Source: Laceyella sediminis | GTDB taxonomy: Bacteria; Bacillota; Bacilli; Thermoactinomycetales; Thermoactinomycetaceae | Reading direction: 5' to 3' | DNA: 64,000 nucleotides | Assembly (NCBI RefSeq): GCF_003003125.1 | Contig: NZ_PVTZ01000002.1 | Span: 124,001-188,000 of the forward strand | Shown: piece by piece, positions 44,601 through 54,019 of the stretch | How positions within the stretch are numbered: position 1 is the stretch's first letter | How the letters are laid out: every line of letters starts with the position of its first letter | The notes under the pieces: model-generated | Database searches by the model: none | What the model was told of the DNA's origin: nothing | The model's input: the letters and a program-made list of their open reading frames with translations, nothing else | Made by a program: the position numbers and the translations under genes

Positions 44601-45245
44601 TTAGCGCGCCCCATTTCCGGAGATCACGATCCAAACGGTTTTAAGCAAAATTTGAAAATCCATCTTAAACGATTGATTTCTGATGTACTCCAAGTCCAGC
44701 TCCAACTTTTCAGCAGGGGTCGCCTCATATCCACCGTTCACCTGAGCCCAACCCGTCAATCCCGGCTTCACCATCAACCGTTTCTTAAATCCTGGAATCT
44801 CTTTGTCAAATTGCTCCGTGAACATCGGTCGCTCCGGACGCGGGCCGATCAAACTCATATCCCCGCGCAGGATGTTGATCAACTGCGGCAGTTCGTCAAT
44901 CCGGGTTTTGCGGATGAACTGGCCTACACGAGTGACGCGCGGATCATTCTTGGCAGCCCATTGCGGACCGTTTTTCTCTGCGTCCGTACGCATCGAGCGC
45001 AATTTGAAGATGTTAAACGTTTTGCCGTTTAAACCGACCCGCTCCTGTTTGTAGAAGATGGGACCTGGTGATTCCAATTTGATCGCGATTGCCGTCAAAA
45101 TCAACACTGGTAGAGTGAAGAGCAATAACCCAATGGAAAACACGATTTCAAACCCGCGCTTGAATGCCAAATAGAAAGAGGCGGGCGTTTTCATTTCTCC
45201 GGAGAATGCGCGCGAATTGCTCTCGTAGGCTACTTTTGAACTCAT
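44601..45245 (-). CDS. Polyprenyl-phosphate sugar-1-phosphate transferase (WcaJ/PglC type)
   Basis: Starts polymer synthesis by moving a sugar-1-phosphate from UDP-sugar to undecaprenyl phosphate. 214 residues: one N-terminal membrane helix (SIGLLLFTLPVLILTAIAIKLES), then the small PGT core with PIFYKQERVGLNGKTFNIFKLRSM, TRIDELPQLINILRGDMSLIGPRPERP and KPGLTGWAQVNG. ATG at 45245 after AGGAGTGG (a TTG start two codons earlier is less likely). Alone on its transcript, with repeats of a TTACAG/CTGTAA motif upstream. Confidence 0.93.
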   Translation of the reverse strand: MSSKVAYESNSRAFSGEMKTPASFYLAFKRGFEIVFSIGLLLFTLPVLILTAIAIKLESPGPIFYKQERVGLNGKTFNIFKLRSMRTDAEKNGPQWAAKNDPRVTRVGQFIRKTRIDELPQLINILRGDMSLIGPRPERPMFTEQFDKEIPGFKKRLMVKPGLTGWAQVNGGYEATPAEKLELDLEYIRNQSFKMDFQILLKTVWIVISGNGAR

Positions 45246-45319
45246 CCGCAAACCACTCCTGCTGTGTATAGTATCAAATCACAATTATTTTCGGCTATCG
45301 ACTAACTTTACAAAAATGA

Positions 45320-45375
45320 CAGTAACATTACAGCAATGTTTCAAACCGATTACTGTTACCAAGTATACTGTAATC
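45320..45375 (-). promoter_or_regulatory. TTACAG/CTGTAA repeat region, copy C
   Basis: CAGTAACATTACAG (45320-45333), ACTGTTACC (45352-45360) and TACTGTAATC (45366-45375) lie 75-130 bp upstream of the phosphoglycosyl transferase gene. The half-sites match those of the composite elements at 22.4 and 56.3 kb, but the spacing differs and the GGGTATCCC block is missing. Confidence 0.45.
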
Positions 45376-45465
45376 TTTCCACGTTGACAATAGCCGAATT
45401 GTGAAAAATGAAATCTTCATGGCCCGTTCTTTCAAGCATGGGGTGTGCGGGTTCTTTATTAGTGT

Positions 45466-46404
45466 TTACTGTTCCTTGTCCATTTTACGATATTCCGCTT
45501 GGTAATATGCGTAAGTTTTGGCCAATCCTTCCCTGAGGCTCACTCGAGGCTCCCAATCGAGCACCCGACGCACTTTTTCATTGTTGAAATAGCTGTGCTT
45601 GATGTCTCCCGCCCGATCCGGACCATAGTTCACCTCATGCTTCACACCGGCGATTTCATCAAAGAGGCGAACCACTTCATTCAAAGAAGTGCTAACCCCA
45701 GTTCCCACATTTAACACTTCGCCGTCCCCGCGCTCAATCGCACTGAGGTTGGCTCGAGCAATATCCTCCACATAAATGTAATCACGGGTCTGTTCACCAT
45801 CACCAAAGATGGTAAGCGGTTCACGGCCCAGCACCTTGTCGATGAAGATGGAGATCACACCACCCTCGCCACGCGGATCTTGGCGCAAACCGTAAACATT
45901 GGCATAGCGCAACACGGTGTAATTCAAGCCGTACAGATGATGGTACACCGACAGGTAATGCTCCACCGTGTATTTAGAAACGCCGTATCCGGACAAGGGG
46001 CCGATTGGATGGCGCTCATCCACGGGGAGGTAAGCAGGCGTGCCGTACACTGCCGCCGAAGAAGCGTAGACCACTTTCTTTACACCAGCCTTACGGCAAC
46101 CCTCCAACAAATTGATGGAGCCCAAGATATTGATGTTGGCATCCAGAGACGGATTGTCCACAGAGGTATTCACATGGATTTGCGCCGCTTGGTGAATAAC
46201 CACCTCAGGCCGCTCCTGCTCCATTACTGCATGCAAATCAGGACTGGTAATATCTACGTTGTAAAAGACGGCATCCGGGTTGACTTGACTCTCTTTTCCG
46301 GAAGAAAGATTGTCCACAATCACGACCTGATCTCCGCGCGCAATCAACTGATCGACAATATGGGAGCCAATAAACCCGGCCCCGCCGGTCACTAACACTT
46401 TCAT
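45466..46404 (-). CDS. NAD-dependent UDP-sugar epimerase (GalE/WbpP-like)
   Basis: 312 residues, extended SDR fold: MKVLVTGGAGFIGSHIVDQL (NAD site), catalytic S/Y/K visible in VYASSAAVYGTPAYLPVDE and GYGVSKYTVEHYL, and DYIYVEDIARANLSAIE. Probably a UDP-glucose or UDP-GlcNAc 4-epimerase supplying galactose or GalNAc for the polymer. ATG 46404 after GAGAGGGG. Divergent from LCP 4. Confidence 0.9.
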   Translation of the reverse strand: MKVLVTGGAGFIGSHIVDQLIARGDQVVIVDNLSSGKESQVNPDAVFYNVDITSPDLHAVMEQERPEVVIHQAAQIHVNTSVDNPSLDANINILGSINLLEGCRKAGVKKVVYASSAAVYGTPAYLPVDERHPIGPLSGYGVSKYTVEHYLSVYHHLYGLNYTVLRYANVYGLRQDPRGEGGVISIFIDKVLGREPLTIFGDGEQTRDYIYVEDIARANLSAIERGDGEVLNVGTGVSTSLNEVVRLFDEIAGVKHEVNYGPDRAGDIKHSYFNNEKVRRVLDWEPRVSLREGLAKTYAYYQAEYRKMDKEQ

Positions 46405-46643
46405 TGGATGAACCCCTCTCTCATAGACGCGATGACTTGTTTTCTTTTTGAACCCACTGCGAATCCATTTTGCAAAGCCAAAAGAGGCGCCTGTCACTCT
46501 CCCTCACTGCGAGGCAGTGGCGGATAGTGGCTTTTTGGCCGTCAAGCGCTTGCAAAAAGCTAAATCAAGCCAAGCGGATTCCTCTGATCTCCGCCATGAA
46601 GATGCCCCTTATGCCTATCTTATCAAGTTAAGCCGCAACATAT

Positions 46644-46672
46644 TTGAACAAATGTATGAAACATCATATAAT
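46644..46672 (+). promoter_or_regulatory. Promoter of LCP 4
   Basis: TTGAAC, 17-bp spacer, TATAAT (46667-46672), 40 bp before the GTG start. Confidence 0.75.
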
Positions 46673-46711
46673 GATACCTATCCAAATGTTGGAAACGGAA
46701 GGGGCGTCCTT

Positions 46712-47620
46712 GTGATACGATGGTTGTTGCGCTTGCTTTGCACTTTACTGCTAGCAATCATGGGGGCCGTCGCGTACTTTGGTTACCATATCTGGTCAGT
46801 AGCGGAACAAGTGTATGAACCAACTTCCCAGTCCAAATCGGCGTTGCGCTCCCATGCGGTGGACATTGCCAAAGACCCTGTTGCCCTGTTGCTTGTGGGG
46901 GTGGATGAACGCCGGGGGGATCAGGGGCGTGCCGATTCAATCATTGTGGCTACGATCAACCCTCATCGAAAAAACATGATGCTAACCCACATCCCCCGCG
47001 ACACGCTGGTCGACATCCCCGGACGGATCAAACGGGACAAAATCAACCACAGCTACGCCTACGGTGGCATTGACTTGACAAGGAAAACGGTGGAGCGGTT
47101 TCTCCATATTCCAATAGATGGCTACGTCAAAGTAAACATGCAAGGGCTGAAAGACATCGTGAATGAATTGGGAGGCGTTGAAGTGGAAGTCCCCATGTCG
47201 TTTCGCTTCAACGGACACCAGTTCAAGCGGGGAATCATGCGATTGGACGGGGATCAGTCCCTCGCCTTCGCCCGCATGCGCAAAAGTGACCCCCGTGGAG
47301 ACTTTGGCAGGATGAAACGGCAACAGGAGCTAATTCGCGGAATCATCCATCAAAGCACTTCCCTCCGTTCCCTTACTCAGTTGACGGATGTCTTGGAACA
47401 CCTCGGCACCAATGTCAAAACAGACATTACCCCGGTTCACATCCTGAAGTTGCAACGACTTTACGCCAACCTACCCTCAGAGCAAATCCGCTCCAGCGGA
47501 ATCAATGGGGAAAACACCAAAATTAACGGTGTGTACTATTTTCAAGTGAGCGAACGTGAACAACAGCGCATCCACCGCCAACTAGCCCACCACATCAACT
47601 GGCAACCGGTTGGGCAATAA
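46712..47620 (+). CDS. LytR-CpsA-Psr wall-polymer ligase 4
   Basis: 302 residues from a GTG at 46712 with GGAAGGGG upstream and a consensus promoter in front; the frame is open back to 46448 but contains the promoter. One membrane helix (about 5-27), then LLLVGVDERRGDQGRADSIIVATINP, LTHIPRDTLVDIP and SLAFARMRKSDPRGDFGRMKRQQEL. It is more diverged from the tandem trio than they are from each other, so it probably serves a different polymer or condition. Confidence 0.92.
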   Translation: MIRWLLRLLCTLLLAIMGAVAYFGYHIWSVAEQVYEPTSQSKSALRSHAVDIAKDPVALLLVGVDERRGDQGRADSIIVATINPHRKNMMLTHIPRDTLVDIPGRIKRDKINHSYAYGGIDLTRKTVERFLHIPIDGYVKVNMQGLKDIVNELGGVEVEVPMSFRFNGHQFKRGIMRLDGDQSLAFARMRKSDPRGDFGRMKRQQELIRGIIHQSTSLRSLTQLTDVLEHLGTNVKTDITPVHILKLQRLYANLPSEQIRSSGINGENTKINGVYYFQVSEREQQRIHRQLAHHINWQPVGQ

Positions 47621-47621
47621 A

Positions 47622-47660
47622 AAAGGAACCCCCGTCTAACGCATAGACGGGGGTTCCTTT
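47622..47660. terminator. Bidirectional terminator
   Basis: AAAGGAACCCCCGTCTA / TAGACGGGGGTTCCTTT, perfect 17-bp stem between LCP 4 and the converging glycosyltransferase. Confidence 0.93.
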
Positions 47661-47667
47661 GCTTCGT

Positions 47668-48795
47668 TCAACTTGATGTGGCTGTTTGCGTACCCAGCAA
47701 TCCGGCATACAGGGCCAATAGTTTCCGTTCTTCCACATGCCAGTTATACACTTCTTCATGCGCCTTGCGGCCATCTTCACTCATCTGCTTGCGCAATTGC
47801 TCGTCCTTCAAAATGGTTGTCACTTTCTCCGCCATCTCTTTCGGATTGAGTGCGTCAACGGTGAATCCGCAACCGCTTTTCTCTACAATCTCACGCCACA
47901 TGGGAAAATCGGTCGCGATCAGCGGCAAGCCGGCAGCCATGTATTCAAACATTTTAATCGGCAGGGATTCCCGATAGTTCTCGATAGGATGCAGGCACAC
48001 CAATCCCACTTTGCCCTTGCCCAACCACTGCTTCACATCCTCAAAGGGCACACGTCCGTGCAAGGTAACCCGCTTTTCTTTGAGCATTGCTTCGTCCTGA
48101 TCTTCCGGCCGAATATGTTGCAGGGGACCAATAATGTGCAATTCCGCTTGCAATTCTGGTGGGATGTAATCCATCATCTCAATCATTTCACGATAACCGC
48201 GCAGATAAGAAACCCCGCCCACATACAAAATCTTGTTGCCCTCGTCCTCCGTCTTCTCCACGGCGGGCATCGGCAACGGATAATTTTTAATCACTTCCGT
48301 CCGTTTGGCACTTGCAAACTGGCGCGCAATGGACTCCGTCGCCGTCACCACCGCCGACAACTTGCGGGCCAACCCCTTTTCCACCTTGTGAACGAGCTTG
48401 GACAAAGGTCCGCGCACACCTGCGGGAATCCATGGCTTGGTATGGATTTGTTTTGGCAAGTCCTCATGTGAGTCATAAATGACGGGACACCCTGTCCGCC
48501 AGGCGATCAATACGCCCCATGGCAACAGCTCCGGATCATGGAAGTGAAAGATATCGGCCCCGCTCTTCAGCGCCCGCCGATAAAGCACCCAACCGTTCAT
48601 AAGCCGCTTCCACTTCTTATTCACCCGCTTGACGCCGACAATCCGCACACCATGCTCCAGCCGCTCCTCAAAATCGGCCACGGCATGCAACTCCACATGA
48701 TATCCCTCCTCCGCGAGGGACTTGGCTTGTTTATGATAAATACGCGAATCGTCGTATGGATGAACCGAACTGAATATCATTACTTTTGCCGCCAC
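47668..48795 (-). CDS. Glycosyltransferase family 4
   Basis: 375 residues, GT-B fold: VMIFSSVHPYDDSRIYHKQAKSLAEEGY (N-domain), FHFHDPELLPWG, and a C-domain with ILYVGGVSYLRGYREMIEMM and SLPIKMFEYMAAGLPLIATDFPMW (donor site E-x7-E region). Probably adds one sugar of the repeat unit on the cytoplasmic face. Its own transcript, with terminators on both sides. Confidence 0.88.
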   Translation of the reverse strand: MAAKVMIFSSVHPYDDSRIYHKQAKSLAEEGYHVELHAVADFEERLEHGVRIVGVKRVNKKWKRLMNGWVLYRRALKSGADIFHFHDPELLPWGVLIAWRTGCPVIYDSHEDLPKQIHTKPWIPAGVRGPLSKLVHKVEKGLARKLSAVVTATESIARQFASAKRTEVIKNYPLPMPAVEKTEDEGNKILYVGGVSYLRGYREMIEMMDYIPPELQAELHIIGPLQHIRPEDQDEAMLKEKRVTLHGRVPFEDVKQWLGKGKVGLVCLHPIENYRESLPIKMFEYMAAGLPLIATDFPMWREIVEKSGCGFTVDALNPKEMAEKVTTILKDEQLRKQMSEDGRKAHEEVYNWHVEERKLLALYAGLLGTQTATSS

Positions 48796-48981
48796 TAAAA
48801 GGTACTCCTTTCATTTACGCCAATATCCACGAATCAACCATCTCTTTTCTCTAAATTACATAGTACAAAAAAACGTTGCAAATGGATATGTTCTCAATGA
48901 TCTTTTCCTCAGTTCGTCACTTTCAGCCAAACGGGATGTCAATAAAATGTAGTATTTATCGAGTCTTTCCCAATCATGCAA

Positions 48982-49015
48982 AAAAGGTGCCTCTCTGTGA
49001 AGAAAGGCACCTTTT
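48982..49015 (-). terminator. Terminator of the polysaccharide operon
   Basis: AAAAGGTGCCT / AGGCACCTTTT stem with a minus-strand T run, after the Wzy-like gene; ends the leftward operon that begins at 56194. Confidence 0.9.
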
Positions 49016-49032
49016 ACCAATTCCTGCCTGAT

Positions 49033-50427
49033 CTAAACGGATTCTTTTCTTTCTGCTTTCTTCGCTTCCCCGAGCGCGATCACAGCCAGTCCCAACCCAT
49101 AGGTGATCCACATCGGAGTAAAATGAATGGCAGAACTCGGCGCCATCCCACCGAAGAAATATCCGGTCAATGCGGCCATCGTGGAATACGCGGCCCAGCG
49201 CAACATCGGGCTTAACGATGGCGAATGCTTGCGGTTGGCAAGCTTCCACAAGCGCCACAACATCCAAAAATAGAGGGACATATAGAGCACAAAGATCAAC
49301 ACGCCAAAGTTAACCAACACCTCGCCCCACCAGTTGTGCAGGTTGACTTTGTTCACCTTGACGCCGTATTTAGCCATCCACGGCTCCACATTGCCCGCTC
49401 CGATGCCCATGTAATGGCTTTGTTGCAAGAATTTAAAGCCGTTGATCAACAGCCATTTACGAACCCCCGCGCTTTCACCCGTCTCCATTTTTTCAATGCC
49501 CGTATCTCCATCTTCCACGTGCCAAGCGCTGTTCTTAATATCCTGCAAAAATCCAAGTGTGCTGGACAGCTTCGTTTTTGCCGCATTTCGTGCTTCTTCT
49601 GACAAGAAAATCGCGCTCAAGCCATTGGCCAAGATGACCGCCGCCACAATAGCGGCCACAGCTTTGGCGATATTTTTCTTAGTCAGCTTCTCCCTTTCAA
49701 CTGCAAACGGCAGTCCAATAATCAACATCAAAGAAGCGAGCGGCAAAGCAAACGCGGTGTTACTGCGCGAACCCGTAGCGATCAATATATAGATCGTCAA
49801 CACACCGGTAATATAGATAAACCATTTATGCTTTTTCTGCAGATCAAGCATAAACAAAGCTGTTGTCAAAAACGGCAAGCCCAGTGTGATGCAGGTAGCC
49901 AAGTCATTTTGATTGGTAAACACCGACGTAACCGATGCAGACGTTGTTTTAAAGAAAGCTGAGGGAGGCAAATGAATCAACGTAATCGACTCAAACACGG
50001 CGTAAAAAATAATCGCCGCAAACACCCAAAACAACACCCGCTTCGCTTTCCACAGCTTTTCTTCCGATTGCAGGAAAAAAGGAAACGACAGCGTGAGCGG
50101 CAACATAAACGCCATGTAGAACAAATACTTTAGCGCTGCCCCCATGCTCATCACCCAAGACAGGGAGAGGAGCCCGTACATAAACCAGAAGGCGAAAAAC
50201 GCCGCATAATAGCGGACGGGATACATATAAGATGTTTCCAGATTCTTCTGCGTCACCAGCCGCAAGATAATCCCACCGGCGAGCAGTACATATGCGATGC
50301 GGAAGAATGTTAAATTAAATCCTTCAGTCAAAGGAATCCCCAGCGTTGGTCCCAAGAGCGCAAAAGCAATCATCAAATAAAACAGGGTGTCTAATCGCTT
50401 TTGCCTCGGAATCAACATTTCACTCAC
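49033..50427 (-). CDS. O-antigen ligase/polymerase-like membrane protein (Wzy-like)
   Basis: 464 residues with about 11 membrane helices and a large external loop (about 290-380) containing GIGAGNVEPWMAKYGVKVNKVNLHNWWGEVLVNFG. This is the H-x2-W-type motif of the O-antigen ligase/polymerase domain. It would polymerise lipid-linked repeat units at the outer face of the membrane. Starts 6 bp after the Wzx stop. Last gene of the operon. Confidence 0.85.
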   Translation of the reverse strand: MSEMLIPRQKRLDTLFYLMIAFALLGPTLGIPLTEGFNLTFFRIAYVLLAGGIILRLVTQKNLETSYMYPVRYYAAFFAFWFMYGLLSLSWVMSMGAALKYLFYMAFMLPLTLSFPFFLQSEEKLWKAKRVLFWVFAAIIFYAVFESITLIHLPPSAFFKTTSASVTSVFTNQNDLATCITLGLPFLTTALFMLDLQKKHKWFIYITGVLTIYILIATGSRSNTAFALPLASLMLIIGLPFAVEREKLTKKNIAKAVAAIVAAVILANGLSAIFLSEEARNAAKTKLSSTLGFLQDIKNSAWHVEDGDTGIEKMETGESAGVRKWLLINGFKFLQQSHYMGIGAGNVEPWMAKYGVKVNKVNLHNWWGEVLVNFGVLIFVLYMSLYFWMLWRLWKLANRKHSPSLSPMLRWAAYSTMAALTGYFFGGMAPSSAIHFTPMWITYGLGLAVIALGEAKKAERKESV

Positions 50428-50433
50428 TTTTTT

Positions 50434-51900
50434 TCACCCTTTCCCACCCAATTTCGGCAATAAACGGCCGATCTGTCGGAATGAACGAACCGAAAATAAT
50501 CCCGTCGCAAAGACCGCGGCCACCGTGACGCCAAGCGCGATCAAATAATACGCCCACGCGTTCGGCAACTCATTGCTCTGCACCCAAGTCACACCAATCA
50601 TGGCGGCCAAGAAAATCGTCAAATATATTAACATCGCGCGGAAACGGAAATCAACCGGATATTCTTTCTGGTTTTGTGTGTAGACATAGATGATCACAAT
50701 CAGATATGCTACGACGGTCATGCTGACCGCTCCCCAAATCCGGAACAGGGGGATCAAAAGCAAACAGCCGACCACATAGACCACCGCCGCGATCATGAAT
50801 CCCCGCGAGATGATTTTGGTCTTTTTCTTAATCAACAGCCCCACACCAAAAACAGTATGCAACACATTGAATAGTGTACCCAACGACAGCGCCCAAACAT
50901 AGAGGTAACCACTGCCAAGTCCCGGCTTTCCGGTGGTGAACAATTGATAAATCGGTTCCATGACAAAAGCGAGCAACATGACGGCCAATGTTCCCACTAC
51001 CAAGAGCCCTCTGCCGACCAAACCATACAGCTGAGGCGCATCTTCTCTGTCTTTGATCGACATCGAAAAAGGACGCCAAGCCAATTGAAATGGCGATGTC
51101 ACCAGCACAATGATGCTTGCGAGCCGCATCATGGCTTCATAGATCGCTGCATCATTTATCGAAGACATATGGTACAACATGGGTCTGGAAATGGAACTCA
51201 TCGCCCAGAATGCCATCAATGTGGGCAAAAGTGGGGCACCGTATTTGATCAGATCGGATAAGTGCTTTCGGGAGAATTTTAATACTAGCTCTTTGCGGAA
51301 TATAATGAGAAGCAACACGGCCACAGCCGTCTGCCCGACGAGCTGTCCGTAAAAAATCCCCATAACACCGTCCTTTTGGACGATCACAAAATAAAGACTC
51401 AGCAAATTGGAACCAATCACATAGGCCATGCTAAAAATATTGAACAACCATACGCGACCGGCATAGCGAGCGTAACCAAGCAAATGTTGAATGATGATTG
51501 CGCCAACCGTCGCCAAAAACGCCACGGCCAATAAATAGGTATAATCGCCACTATGATCATATACCACTTCAGCTAACGGTGCACCAAAAAAATAGGCGAA
51601 AGCCGTAAAAATCAAACACATGGTCACACTGAAAGCAATGGCGTTGAACAAATACGTTCTGCGCTCTTGCACCGACTTGGCGTCAAAATAGTAAAAGGCC
51701 ATCGCCGTATCCGTCCCTAGCACACACAAATAGGTTAGGATCAGCGTAAATGTATTGGTTTGGCCCCAATCAGCAAACTGTCCGTTCGTCAAATATTTGA
51801 TATAAAAGGGGACAAGCATGGCCGAAACCAGCTTGTTCCCCATCGTTGCAACAGCAAACGCGGCAGAGTCTGAGAAGAGTCGTTTAATGAGCTGTTTCAT
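50434..51900 (-). CDS. Polysaccharide flippase (Wzx-like, MATE/MVF fold)
   Basis: 488 residues with 12-14 predicted membrane helices, beginning MKQLIKRLFSDSAAFAVATMGNKLVSAMLVPFYIKYL, the usual amphipathic start of the polysaccharide-transport family. It would flip undecaprenyl-linked repeat units. ATG at 51900 (AAGGTGT at good distance) is preferred to the ATG at 51906. Directly precedes the Wzy-like gene, completing a Wzx/Wzy pair. No Wzz or tyrosine-kinase chain-length regulator is nearby. Confidence 0.9.
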   Translation of the reverse strand: MKQLIKRLFSDSAAFAVATMGNKLVSAMLVPFYIKYLTNGQFADWGQTNTFTLILTYLCVLGTDTAMAFYYFDAKSVQERRTYLFNAIAFSVTMCLIFTAFAYFFGAPLAEVVYDHSGDYTYLLAVAFLATVGAIIIQHLLGYARYAGRVWLFNIFSMAYVIGSNLLSLYFVIVQKDGVMGIFYGQLVGQTAVAVLLLIIFRKELVLKFSRKHLSDLIKYGAPLLPTLMAFWAMSSISRPMLYHMSSINDAAIYEAMMRLASIIVLVTSPFQLAWRPFSMSIKDREDAPQLYGLVGRGLLVVGTLAVMLLAFVMEPIYQLFTTGKPGLGSGYLYVWALSLGTLFNVLHTVFGVGLLIKKKTKIISRGFMIAAVVYVVGCLLLIPLFRIWGAVSMTVVAYLIVIIYVYTQNQKEYPVDFRFRAMLIYLTIFLAAMIGVTWVQSNELPNAWAYYLIALGVTVAAVFATGLFSVRSFRQIGRLLPKLGGKG

Positions 51901-51923
51901 CGTCATACACCTTCTAACCGGTG

Positions 51924-52670
51924 TTACTCTTGATTTTCCAACAGTTCACGATCCGGAACATCACGCAGCACGCGGGCAGGTACGCCAACGTACAGCTTTT
52001 TCGGTTCCGTGTCTTTGTTAACCAGCGCTCCGGCCGCAATGAAACTTTCTTCAGCGACGGTAACCCCCGGCAACAAGATCGAACCGCCGCCCACGCGCGC
52101 CCCGCGCTTGACCAACGGACCCCGGACAAACTTGAAGCGCTCTTTGGTGCGCCCCATGAAGTTGTCATTGGTGGTGGTCACAGTCGGCGCGATGAACACC
52201 CGCTCTTCCAGCGTGGTGTATGCCGTGATATATGCGTTGGTTTGAATTTTGGTGAACGAACCGATCTCAACTTGATTCTCCACCGCCACGCCCCGGCCGA
52301 TTACCACGCAGTCACCGATGGTGCATTTCTCACGCACCGATGCTTGGTCGCCAATCATCACTTCCCGACCAAACGTGCTACCGCGGTACAGCACCGTGTT
52401 AGCCCCGATCGTCGTCCCGTCCCCGATGGTCAGCGGCGCCAAGGAGGCATCCACTTTCACTGTGGAAGATTTGGCTGGTCTCGGCCAACGTCCCAATACA
52501 CAGTTATCTGAAATAAATACGTCCGATCCGATAACAGTTCCTGCATGAATGGTCACATTATTGCCAATCGTCACGTTATCGCCTAAAACTACGCCTTCTT
52601 CAATAACAGAAAAGTAGCCGATGGAGACGTTTGTCCCCATCCGCACAGATTCATGCACCACATTTTTCAT
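51924..52670 (-). CDS. Left-handed beta-helix N-acetyltransferase (WbpD/WlbB-like)
   Basis: 248 residues of hexapeptide repeats ([LIV]GxxxxI, e.g. VVLGDNVTIGNNVTIHAGTVIGSDVFISDNC), then VFIAPTVTTTNDNFMGR, with the TND motif found in acetyltransferases of the 3-amino-sugar pathway, and a C-terminal GVPARVLRDV cap. With the adjacent dehydrogenase, oxidoreductase and aminotransferase, it fits acetylation of the 3-amino group of UDP-GlcNAc(3N)A. ATG 52670; the ribosome site is weak (AAAGGCGGG). The first third is longer than in WbpD, suggesting an extra N-terminal hexapeptide module. Confidence 0.82.
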   Translation of the reverse strand: MKNVVHESVRMGTNVSIGYFSVIEEGVVLGDNVTIGNNVTIHAGTVIGSDVFISDNCVLGRWPRPAKSSTVKVDASLAPLTIGDGTTIGANTVLYRGSTFGREVMIGDQASVREKCTIGDCVVIGRGVAVENQVEIGSFTKIQTNAYITAYTTLEERVFIAPTVTTTNDNFMGRTKERFKFVRGPLVKRGARVGGGSILLPGVTVAEESFIAAGALVNKDTEPKKLYVGVPARVLRDVPDRELLENQE

Positions 52671-52683
52671 GAAAAACCCGCCT

Positions 52684-53997
52684 TTATAGTTTTTCGTAAT
52701 CCGCTTCGATTTTTTGTACACCTTTCATCGCATTACGGGTGTCGAAGATCACTTTGGCTTTGCTTGCGATCGCTTCGTAGTCAAATGCTGTGTGGTCGGT
52801 GGTGATCAGCACAATGTCTGCGGAAGTGAGCAGTTCATCGGTCAATGGCACCGTTTCGTACTCTTTGCCGTCCACACGGAAGTTTTTGATATGCGGGTCG
52901 ACCGTGACGAAATCAGCATTGTATTTTTCCAGCAGTTTTACAATTTCCATCACTGGCGATTCGCGGTAATCATCGATGTCTTTCTTGTAAGCGACGCCCA
53001 ACACCGCTACTTTGGCTCCGTTCAATGCTTTGCCATAACGGTTGAGGATTTTCATGATGCGGTCGACAACAAAGTCGGGCATCTCGTTGTTGATCTCCCC
53101 AGCCACTTCGATCAAGCGGGTGTGATAGTTGTATTCACGCGCTTTCCAGGTGAGATAGAATGGGTCGATCGGGATGCAGTGCCCACCCAAACCAGGGCCC
53201 GGGTAAAACGCCATAAAGCCGTAAGGTTTGGTTTTGGCAGCGTCGATCACTTCCCAGATGTCGATGCCCATTTTGTTGCACAAGATAGCCATTTCGTTCG
53301 CCAATCCAATGTTGATGTTGCGGAACGTGTTTTCCAGGATTTTTTCCATTTCCGCCACTTTGGGGCTCGACACGACATGTACTTCGCCTTCCAGCACCGA
53401 GCGGTACAGTGCGGCCGCCACTTTGGTACACTCCGGCGTAACCCCGCCCACCACTTTGGGGGTGTTTTTGGTGTTGAACACTTTGTTGCCCGGGTCAACG
53501 CGTTCTGGAGAGTACGCGAGGAAGAAATCCTGACCCACCTTCAGGCCTGTCTCTTCCAAGATCGGTTGCACGATCTCTTCCGTCGTGCCCGGATAGGTTG
53601 TGCTCTCCAGCACGACCAGCATGTTTGGATGCAGGTATTTGGCGATGCTCTTCGCGGAAGATTCCACATAAGAGACGTTGGGTTGTTGGTATTTATCCAG
53701 CGGAGTCGGCACGCAGATGGCTACCGCGTCCACTTCCGCAATCAAGGAGTAATCGGTGGTCGCTTTGAGCTGACCGTTGTTCACAATTTCTTTCAGCTCT
53801 TCGTCAACGACGTCGCCAATGTAGTTGATCCCTTGGTTCACTTGTTCTACGCGGTTCGGCAATATGTCAAAGCCGATCACTTTGTAACCCGCTTTCGCTT
53901 TTTCAACGGCCAGCGGCAAGCCGACATAACCCAGGCCCACTACACCGATGACTGCCGTTTTATCTTGGATTTTGGTAAGTAATGTTTTTCCGCTCAC
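52684..53997 (-). CDS. UDP-N-acetyl-hexosamine 6-dehydrogenase (WbpA/WecC-like)
   Basis: 437 residues: IGVVGLGYVGLPLAVEKAKAGYKVIGFDI (NAD site), the conserved ESTTYPGTTEE and SPERVDPGN, catalytic-Cys region GFMAFYPGPGLGGHCIPIDPFYLTWKA and a UDP-binding C-domain. It oxidises UDP-GlcNAc (WbpA) or UDP-ManNAc (WecC) to the uronic acid. The GTG at 53997, 8 nt after AAAGGATGG, is the best start; ATG 54009 overlaps that site. Second-last enzyme of the sugar-nucleotide block. Confidence 0.9.
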   Translation of the reverse strand: MSGKTLLTKIQDKTAVIGVVGLGYVGLPLAVEKAKAGYKVIGFDILPNRVEQVNQGINYIGDVVDEELKEIVNNGQLKATTDYSLIAEVDAVAICVPTPLDKYQQPNVSYVESSAKSIAKYLHPNMLVVLESTTYPGTTEEIVQPILEETGLKVGQDFFLAYSPERVDPGNKVFNTKNTPKVVGGVTPECTKVAAALYRSVLEGEVHVVSSPKVAEMEKILENTFRNINIGLANEMAILCNKMGIDIWEVIDAAKTKPYGFMAFYPGPGLGGHCIPIDPFYLTWKAREYNYHTRLIEVAGEINNEMPDFVVDRIMKILNRYGKALNGAKVAVLGVAYKKDIDDYRESPVMEIVKLLEKYNADFVTVDPHIKNFRVDGKEYETVPLTDELLTSADIVLITTDHTAFDYEAIASKAKVIFDTRNAMKGVQKIEADYEKL

Positions 53998-54019
53998 GAT
54001 CCATTCCATCCTTTGCCCA

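Noticed and set aside
46448-46711. N-terminal extension of LCP 4
   Set aside because: The extension contains a consensus promoter and no membrane or LCP feature; the GTG at 46712 with GGAAGGGG gives the normal family length.
52714-53982. 422-codon plus-strand frame antisense to the UDP-sugar dehydrogenase gene
   Set aside because: Same shadow composition; no start signal and no homology-like motifs.
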